From positions 1-15,042 of the forward strand of contig JADGJL010000455.1 in the NCBI GenBank assembly GCA_027600665.1: a stretch of 15,042 nucleotides of DNA, given 5' to 3'. The DNA is from Irineochytrium annulatum (Eukaryota > Chytridiomycota > Chytridiomycetes > Chytridiales > Chytridiaceae). How positions within the stretch are numbered: position 1 is the stretch's first letter; the number at the start of each line of letters is the position of its first letter. Position numbers and translations under genes: made by a program. This document shows, piece by piece, positions 8,593 to 15,042 of the stretch. A model generated the notes under the pieces. It saw only the letters and a list, made by a program, of their open reading frames with translations, did not search any database and was not told the origin of the DNA.

Positions 8593-9486
8593 TTGCCGAT
8601 TACACGGACTGTTAGGATCGAACCTAACCATTCGGACTCACTCGTTGGACCTCTCGTTATCATAAACTCAACCTATTGTCGATGACGTACCGCTCTCGAT
8701 TTGCTTGTCATCCTTCTTCAGCATGCACACTGGCACCCTTTTTTCTTTGTTTGATGGTCTCGACTTAATTGCCTCCCGGGTTAGGTTTCCCCGATGCTAC
8801 TTCATCTCATACACGAGCTGCGTTGGTCAACTCTTTGGTACGGCTTAACAGCAACTAGTTACGCCATCACTTCTCCTAGAGGTTTTTTTTGAGTGAAACG
8901 GCGGCCCCCGATTGCCTTCCACCTTTCCTTTTAATTTTCGTTGAAATTTGGTTTCGTGCTCTTTTATGGATGATGACACGACATATATTTTGCTTATGAG
9001 CCGTGCCCGAGAAAGCTTCGCAGCACTCCAGCCCTCCGTCCCCGCTGATTTATTCTATTCTCTCTTTTCCCACCTTCCCCATCTCCTCCCCATCTTAATC
9101 CTTCAATTTTCTTTAAATTTAATCCTGATCGCAGGTCCTTTGTTCTAAGACCCTCATTCGGGCCACTCTCCTCGTTTTTGGTCTGTGATCTCTTGCTCCA
9201 CTTCCACTCTGGAGTTGCAATCATTGTAGGTTCAATTATTGTATTCGCCGGGCTAGTAATGATTATGACGGCACCGGTTCTCGCTATCTACTTGGCTTTT
9301 GTGTGTACGTGGCAGTTTTAACAATAATGGCGTTCCTTGGCGTGGTATCTATAGCGTGCCGCGAAGTCTTCATTCATTTCATGTGAGCTGTATTAATTGT
9401 TAAGCACACCAACTTGAGTGCAATGAAGACAATTCAGACTTCTAATAAAGCGGGTACTTATACCCGGCTAACGAGGCGGCATCAGC
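8593..9486. other. Intergenic between convergent genes, no gene seen
   Basis: This gap separates the plus-strand velvet gene from the minus-strand membrane protein, so it should hold both 3' untranslated regions. It is T- and pyrimidine-rich, for example at 9040-9120. A 47-codon open frame at 9178-9321 would encode a hydrophobic helix, but it has no ATG near its start and no splice support. I see no RNA gene or mobile element. Confidence 0.55.
8605..8638. repeat. Perfect 6-bp hairpin flanked by CGGACT direct repeats just after the velvet stop
   Basis: GTTAGG (8611-8616) and CCTAAC (8623-8628) form an inverted repeat around a six-base loop. CGGACT occurs at 8605-8610 and again at 8633-8638. 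The site begins 13 bp after the velB stop codon, so it would lie in the 3' untranslated region. Its function is unknown, and chance is possible at this size. Confidence 0.6.
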
Positions 9487-10922
9487 TCAATAACGGGCTG
9501 CCTTGAAGGCGCTTTGATGATCCCTTTCAATCATCAAATGCTCGCTCCTTCTCCTTCCAACCTCAACCTTCCGCCGCGCTTCCCTCCACGCGTCCACTGG
9601 CGTCTTCTTATACCACAGCATGAAAGCCAACGTAACGACAAACATGAGAAGGGCCATCACCGGCTTCGCCTGCAGCAGGACAAAAGCGATGATCCTTGGG
9701 CGCTCGATGATGTAGAAGTTCGTGTTGGCGCGGGCAACGTCACCCTCGCTTGCTTGAAAGATGAGGTAGGCCGAGCGGTATGCGCTCGGGACCGTGAAGC
9801 GGCAGGGGCTTGAGTCTTTAGAGGAACAGGATGCGGACGCTTTTGAGACGTCGTAGAGTAAGACCTCGCCACTGTTAATATCCGATGTGCTGTAAGTGTG
9901 GATGGCGAAAGCAGAGATAGAGAAGTAGCCTTTTACCGCGCCGAAATCTCCGCCACCACCGCCTATCCTCCCCCCTTTCCATCCCCCAAATATCCGCTTT
10001 AGATGACTTGAGCTCGAACGAGAACGTGGTGGGCGACGCGTGCAAACGGCAATTAAGATGGTGCGGGCTTCCGAACTGACGCGACGTGCGCGTCTCGGAG
10101 TAGAACCAACCGTATCCATCTTTTCCCTCGCCGGGAGGGTATGTTCGAATGACGACGGCAGTTTCACTGTTGGGGCTTGCGGGGTTCAGGGTCGCATCGA
10201 ACGTCGTCGGGCTTCCGGGAGCTTGGGGCAAATCCACTTCGATGGGCGCAGGGAGGAGGACGTGTTGCCAAGTCTCCAACCTCAAAGTCACGTTAAGCGC
10301 GAAGGGGGTGGCGATACTGGCCGTAGGCTGATCATTTGATAAGCAGCTTAAAGACGCAGTGGGTGCGAGATAAGACTTCGATGTACCTCCGCATCGAACA
10401 AGTAAACATCATGAGATCCCGTGCCAACCCGCTCCACCTCGACGGTCTTTGTCCACCACTTTCGCGCGCTAAAGTGGCAAATGCCACGGCAACGGATGGC
10501 TGATTGTCGCTCTAGCGGAGGACGGCCGATGTTGTAGGTCGATGGTGAATATCGAGGCCAATGCAGCAACGATGCAAGCAAGACACCACAAAGCGCGGTA
10601 GAAGCAAGAGCCCGTGCCCTTTCCGGCGCGATTTGGAGTGCTGTTGAACAGTTGCATCTGCGTGGCCTCGGTTAGCCCTTTTCTGGCGCCGATGGCGCCA
10701 TCGTCCAACACCGCGATGGTAGTGCCGATCGGGGCGATGAGCCAGGTATCATTCTGGCGCAGCAGCCGCAGACCGAGAACGCCGAGGAGCAAGTTGAGGA
10801 TCCTGTCGCGGCCGTCGTCGGTTGCGGGCATGATGCGTTGTGGGTCCGAACAAGACACAAATTTAGGAGTATGTGGAGCTTCACTCACACGATTGGTAGC
10901 CCAAAGGCGTCACGCTTCCCAT
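9487..10922 (-). CDS. Predicted two-span membrane protein with large extracytosolic domain; two apparent frame breaks
   Basis: Read on the minus strand, a start at 10922 (MGSVTPLGYQ) can splice across 10803-10890 to ILNLLLGVLGLRLL; an alternative start is the ATG at 10831. A hydrophobic segment (LWCLACIVAALASIFTI) follows at about 10600-10545. The frame must then shift near 10480-10530 to reach ARKWWTKTVEVERVG and YLFDAE. A phase-0 intron (10328-10386) leads to a domain with ETWQHVLLPAPIEVDLP and GWFYSETRTS. A second shift near 9955-10010 beside C6 and C5 runs leads to GYFSISAFAIHTY. The C terminus has a clear membrane helix (VMALLMFVVTLAFMLWY) and a basic tail of about 40 residues, ending in TGA at 9487. 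The layout suggests a short cytosolic N terminus, a lumenal beta-rich domain and a basic cytosolic tail. I do not recognise the family. The breaks may be sequence errors or decay. Confidence 0.6.
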
Positions 10923-11096
10923 TGATTCAAGATAACAGGCGCGCAAGGAACTTGTGTGTTTTTGTGCTATCAGGTAAGCAACAATAAAAATCAATTGCCT
11001 AGCGAAGAGCGGCGGCCATTCCGTGAATCGGGGCCAAGGCAATGGCGTTGGCACGAACGACGTAAAGATGGCCATTTTTACGAATGCATGTTTGCA

Positions 11097-11130
11097 TCGG
11101 GGGCCGGTAAAAGGTCGGGGCCGGTAAAAG
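11097..11130. repeat. Two-copy direct tandem repeat, units 18 and 16 bp
   Basis: The unit TCGGGGGCCGGTAAAAGG (11097-11114) is followed directly by TCGGGGCCGGTAAAAG (11115-11130), which differs by one G in the run. It lies in the 237-bp gap between the membrane-protein start and the minus-strand frame ending at 11160, where no other feature is seen. It could be part of the membrane-protein gene's promoter region. Confidence 0.7.
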
Positions 11131-11159
11131 TCGAGCTGGGTCGCGATGGACTACCGTCC

Positions 11160-11954
11160 TCAACAAATTAACTGGACCTTCTCAAACGACTTCTTCCCTT
11201 GGTCACCCCTCCTCGCCGACTTCTTCTTCCTGTAGCTAAGCTCTTTCCTAACAGCCCTCCACCGCTTCTTCAAGTCCCTGCCCATCTTTCTCCTGCCGTC
11301 CTCCCCTCGCCCACCCTCGTGCTCCAACCACTTGTAGATCGTGCTGACGCCATGGGATCCGACCTCCGTCAATAACTTCTCTGCGACCTGGGCCGCGTCA
11401 TCTTCCCAACCTTCATCCTCTCCGGCCCGCATTACAAGCTCTACGCGCAGCTTTTCACGCCAAAGTTTGTCTTTTAGCAATGGAACTGTCGTTGAGTGCC
11501 GGGGCGGAAACAGCTTCTGCTACGCGGATCCAAGGAGGTATGCCCGGATCCAATCAGAGCCCTTGAGGACATCACCGCTTGTCGGGATCGAGTGAGGTGC
11601 GGGGATCGAGTGAGGTGCTTGCAGGACGGCAGCAGGGATCCAAGGAGGTGCCGCCTTCAAAATGATCGCATCACCGGCGTTCGAGGTCTCGCCGCGTTGC
11701 ATTGTGCCGGCACGAAAGTCGACGACGCCGTCGGAGGACATAACTTCGTCGCCAGGGCTAGTGGCTTCTATGCTTTTCTTATCAAGGAAAGGTCAGTGAA
11801 AGACGAGTAGTCTTAAATACTTTACCTTGTGTTCCGACTTCAATTCCGGCGATGATTTGGGGCGCAGAGCTGGCTGGGGATTGCTGATATCGATGTCATA
11901 ACAGGCGGTCAAATCCTCGCGAGGTCCATTTCTCACCGATAATGTTGCACATTT
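11160..11954 (-). CDS. Uncertain hypothetical gene, single frame interrupted by one TAG
   Basis: On the minus strand one codon register stays usable from 11954 to the stop at 11160. The first interruption is a plausible 48-nt intron (11778-11825) with GTAAAG donor, CTGAC branch and phase-0 acceptor. The second is a single in-frame TAG at 11520-11522. The only clear in-frame ATG before the TAG region is at 11741. The first half is Pro/Ser-rich with a duplicated APHSIP. The second half (11160-11519) is highly charged, with LKDKLWREKLRVELVMRAG, then GVSTIYKWLEH, which looks like a helix-turn-helix segment, and a basic KKRW/RKKK region. I do not recognise the family. The TAG may end an intron with an unusual donor, since TAG followed by CAG is a usable acceptor. 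It could also be a sequence error or a true nonsense mutation. Confidence 0.35.
11526..11649. repeat. Short direct repeats: GGATCCAAGGAGGT twice and a tandem 17-bp GGGATCGAGTGAGGTGC
   Basis: GGATCCAAGGAGGT occurs at 11526-11539 and 11636-11649, exactly 110 bp apart, with a partial GGATCCAA copy near 11546. Between them GGGATCGAGTGAGGTGC is present at 11584-11600 and 11602-11618, spaced 18 bp. The 18-bp period keeps the minus-strand frame and encodes a doubled APHSIP. This is the segment just upstream (in coding sense) of the in-frame TAG, so slippage may have created the interruption. Confidence 0.75.
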
Positions 11955-12072
11955 TTATAGGCGGATTAGCAAATTAAAACATTGAAAGAAGGAGTTGTAC
12001 CAAATCAGCATGATATTATGCATTGAATCGTATAAAGCCACCACCACCAGAGATATCAAAACTCCCTCCACC

Positions 12073-14557
12073 CTAAATGCCAGCACCACCAGCATACAGG
12101 TCTTTTTCAACCATCGCCCTGCAAATCGGGTGATAGAACGTCTTGTACGCCTCGAAGCACTTCTTCGCCCTCATCCCGTCCCCACTCATGTTCCAGGCCC
12201 TATAGAGCGGCCTGACGTACTTCATCCTCCCAATGGTGGTAACCATCCCCTCTACGGCGTCCTCGACGTCCTTCCCGCCCCTCATGCAGACCTCCAACCA
12301 CCGGTATCGGATCTCCATGTTCATGCGCGCCGACATGCCGTAGAGCTTGTCCATAACGTCGAGGCTCGCCGCCGGAAGCGGCTTGGGGAGGTCTTGAAGG
12401 CGCTCCAGGAAGACGACGATCTGGTTAGAGGTGAAGGACTCGATGTCGTCCGGGCTAAAGAGGTTCGTGGCAGTCGGGGTTGTGCCGGTAGGGCGATTCG
12501 CGTCCCAGCGCTTAGCGAGCTCTGTGCAGGCGTTCGCGAGGGACTGGTCGAACTCGTTCTTTACGGGCGGCATGCCGGTGCCGTAGAGCCAGGTCTGCCA
12601 GTCGACCTTGTCGAGGATCTCCGTCTTGTTCGCGAAGTACTTGTAGAGATTCTTTTTAAAATCGGACGTCGTGATCGACTTGTGGCTGAAGGTGTTGACA
12701 TGGTCTGAATATTCATGATTAGAAACATTAGTCGCAAAACATTGCAACACGCCACGCACCTCGTAGATAACCATTGAAAACCTCCTCCCCACCAAGAATC
12801 TCCTCAAGGTAGAACAAAAAGTGAAATCCTTTTTCGTACGGGACAGTCGAGAACGCATCATCAGGATCCTCATTGTCCAAATTTTGGACAAGACTCGTGT
12901 ATTTGGCCTGCCCGATGTTTTCAAACCGCTCGACTGTTTCCCTCAACGCCTTCTCCCCAATGATGGCCGAGAAGTGCTGCGCGGGCTTGCCGTGGAGCTT
13001 GCCCATGATCTTACGCTCGACCGTGACGGTGAAGCCCTCGTTAAGCCAGAAGTCGTCCCAAGACGCGGTCGTGACGAGGTTCCCCATCCAGGAGTGTGCG
13101 ATCTCGTGCGCTACGACATCGACGAGGGAGCGGTCGCCGGCGAGGAGAGAAGGCGTCGCAAACGTGATGCACGGGTTTTCCATCCCACCGTACGGGAACG
13201 AGGCAGGGAGGCTGGAAACGTGGTCTAAGTACTCGGCCCCTCGTTCTTGAGTAAAATTCAGATACCCACATTAGCAAGTCGTACACCCCCCAAACGTACG
13301 GCGTCAACAGTTCCTCTCCGGTCTTAACAAATGACTCAGTGTCCACAAACTCCCAAGCGGCCTTCTCGATCACCTCCGGCTCGGACCAAACCGTCGACCT
13401 CGGACCAACCCTCTTCCCAACAAGATTTCCAACGGCGAGCGCGATCAAATACGACTAACCGCCAATGAAGTGTAAGTATGAAGCAACCATCCAAACAAGG
13501 GATGATTATACCGGGATAGTAATCTTCTGCTCAAACTTGCAGACCTTAAAGCCCCCAGCGACCTCAACTTCCTCCTTCGGCACGGCCGACATGACGGCCC
13601 TCATATTACTTGGCACCTTCACTTCGGCCGAGTACGCGAGCTTGACCGACGGCGTATCCTGAATCGGAACCAAGCTCCTGGCGTGGATAGCCTGGCACTG
13701 AGTGAACATGTACGGCAGCTTCCCTCCCACGGTCTGCTCCTTCGTGAGCCACTGGCAGGCCGTGCACGACGCGGTCGTCTCGTAGTTAATGCGGAGGCGG
13801 AAGTCGCGCGAGTCCATCTTCGCAAGGCGGTCCGAAGGAATTGTAATCAGCAGGGGCGTGCCGAAAAGGTCGCTTTTAGGGGCCTCGGAAAACTCCAACT
13901 TGAAAGGGGCTGACGAATTGGAATGTCATACTCGCGCGCTCGAGAACACGATAATAGCAATATGAGATAAAGGACGTTTTAACCCACCATCACCCTCTCC
14001 GAGCAACGCGACCTCCTCAATCTTTAGACCCCTGGTGTCGAGCACGAGGCGTTCATGCCAGGCCCCGGTCTTGTCCTCGTTCCGGACAGTATGGACAACA
14101 GACCCGCCTAAAACCTTGCGCTCGAAGTCGACCGCCAAGTTCTGCATGACAATACATATCAGCAACGCGCTTATCGCCAGCACGCCTGCTCGAGTTCTCT
14201 CACCAGCTGGACATGCAAGATGCGATACTTGTCCGTGTTCGCGAACGACGTCTTGTCCTGCAAACGGACCGGTCAGTTCATGAAGTCACGACGCGGGCGC
14301 GGAATGCGACACAAAACGCTTACGACGGGGCACATTGGGATCTCGGATGGCATGATGGAGATGGAGCGGGGTGTGTTGGTCGCGACGGTTGTGAACTTGC
14401 GATGGGAACTCGGAATGGACGCTTCAGCAAATGGGCGGAACTTCGCGAGCTTCCCCGAGCGCAATCCGGAAGACATGCCGTGGCCGAGGAATCCCCCAGA
14501 GCCAGCGAGACGGGCCCTGAACGGCGATCGGGCGACGGAAAGCCGGCTCGCGGACAT
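12073..14557 (-). CDS. LTA4H: Leukotriene A4 hydrolase-type aminopeptidase (M1 metallopeptidase), complete, 7 exons
   Basis: Exons on the minus strand are 14557-14324, 14257-14204, 14141-13988, 13909-13512, 13454-13270, 13211-12760 and 12704-12073. All phases fit and give 702 residues ending in TAG. The introns are 55-78 nt. The signature GGMEN (350-354) and the zinc site HEIAH-x18-E (His377, His381, Glu400; catalytic Glu378) are intact, as is the catalytic Tyr (about 467) in PYEKGF. The C terminus carries the LTA4H-type alpha-helical domain with IRYRWLEVC and [10 protein letters not shown], the latter containing the Arg/Lys carboxylate-recognition pair. Fungal homologues, including yeast Lap2, are zinc aminopeptidases with epoxide hydrolase activity. 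The first ATG (14557) adds about 68 residues rich in Arg and Ser, poor in acidic residues and starting [16 protein letters not shown], like a mitochondrial presequence. A second in-frame ATG at 14353 (MPSEIP) would give the usual cytosolic length. The motif SWMGN has Met where Thr or Phe is common. Confidence 0.95.
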
Positions 14558-15042
14558 CGTCAGCTCTAAAGGATGGTAAACTTCAGCAGCGAAGTGTTCA
14601 TCGGTGCTCTTGGTCTTGGTGGGTGCCGACGATGTTTCGTGCTCAGAAGTATCTCCAACGAAAGGGATACCGGCTCTGTTGTGCTTGGGAGCGAGGCTAA
14701 AGCTCTGAGGTCGACGATGTTTATGACCGCGGCGACCTCGTGCAGACACCGAAGCCTGGTATGGGTAGATTGTTTGTAATGCGAAGCAATTCCGCGCGTG
14801 TGCCTTCGAGACTGCTGATATTACTTGAGTCTCGAGGCGACCGGTGCAGTGTTACTTCGTCATATAAGACGCTGCCAGAGCAGCAATCAACCCTTCCCAC
14901 CCTTCCTTTCGCGATTCTCTTGATGTAGGGGGTGGGGGCTTTTTTTTTTTTTTTTTGGGTTGGGTAGGTGTGGCGGTCCCGGTTGCAGTTTGAGGGTGGG
15001 TTATACCCATGGGGCGGGGCCGCCGCGTGGGGGGGTGGGGGG
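14558..15042. other. 5' flank of the aminopeptidase gene and low-complexity right edge
   Basis: The first 200-300 bp should contain the aminopeptidase promoter; an AT-rich CATATAAG lies near 14859-14866. The aminopeptidase frame stays open upstream to 14749 without an ATG. The end is low-complexity: a run of 17 T from 14940 to 14956, then G-rich sequence. At 15012-15042 there are four or more G-runs that could fold as a G-quadruplex. No telomere repeat array is visible. Confidence 0.5.

Noticed and set aside
8600..8660. Possible minus-strand tRNA suggested by a TTCGATC loop
   Set aside because: No matching acceptor, D or anticodon arms could be paired at tRNA spacing; only the hairpin is real.
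9178..9321. 47-codon hydrophobic open frame in the gap after velB
   Set aside because: It has no ATG start and no splice signals, and lies in T-rich sequence where hydrophobic codons are expected by chance.
11496..11810. Plus-strand open frame over the repeat region
   Set aside because: It is opposite the minus-strand frame that has an intron with consistent phase, and its content reflects the short repeats.
12821..13250. Plus-strand open frames opposite the aminopeptidase
   Set aside because: They are antisense shadows of exon 6, which carries the zinc-binding motif.

Overview
The window reads as fungal nuclear DNA, probably from a basidiomycete; the phylum is a weak inference from intron style and codon content. 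The evidence for a fungus is a velvet-family regulator, many short GT-AG introns (about 46-106 nt) with CTRAC-type branch sites, and moderately GC-rich coding sequence. Nothing bacterial or plasmid-like is visible. Three models have exact splice phases and join without internal stops: a charged nuclear-type protein cut by the left window edge, a 147-residue orphan, and a complete 702-residue leukotriene-A4-hydrolase-type aminopeptidase.

Layout, left to right. Positions 2-3334 (+) hold a six-exon gene for a long disordered Lys/Glu/Arg-rich protein with four repeats resembling ubiquitin-binding MIU/UIM helices. Positions 3335-4879 hold only a weak two-exon model with leucine-rich-repeat-like segments. 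Positions 4880-5389 (-) are a small unrecognised gene. Positions 5598-6279 (+) carry Myb/SANT-like repeats spread over two reading frames with stops between them, best read as a decayed gene. Positions 7226-8592 (+) encode a VelB-type velvet factor whose 5' exons upstream are unresolved. After about 0.9 kb without a gene come three minus-strand loci: a two-span membrane protein with two apparent frame breaks (9487-10922), an uncertain reading frame split by one in-frame TAG (11160-11954), and the LTA4H-type aminopeptidase (12073-14557). The right edge is low-complexity poly-T and G-run sequence.

The genes do not form a pathway. VelB is a developmental and secondary-metabolism regulator, the aminopeptidase is housekeeping, and the others are unassigned. 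A theme of the window is broken or frame-mixed genes lying beside perfectly intact ones. Some breaks sit near G/C homopolymers, so sequencing error and genuine decay both have to be considered. The most interesting signals are the four MIU-like repeats, the Myb-repeat relic, the single in-frame TAG and the probable mitochondrial presequence on the aminopeptidase. I found no convincing new multi-gene system.
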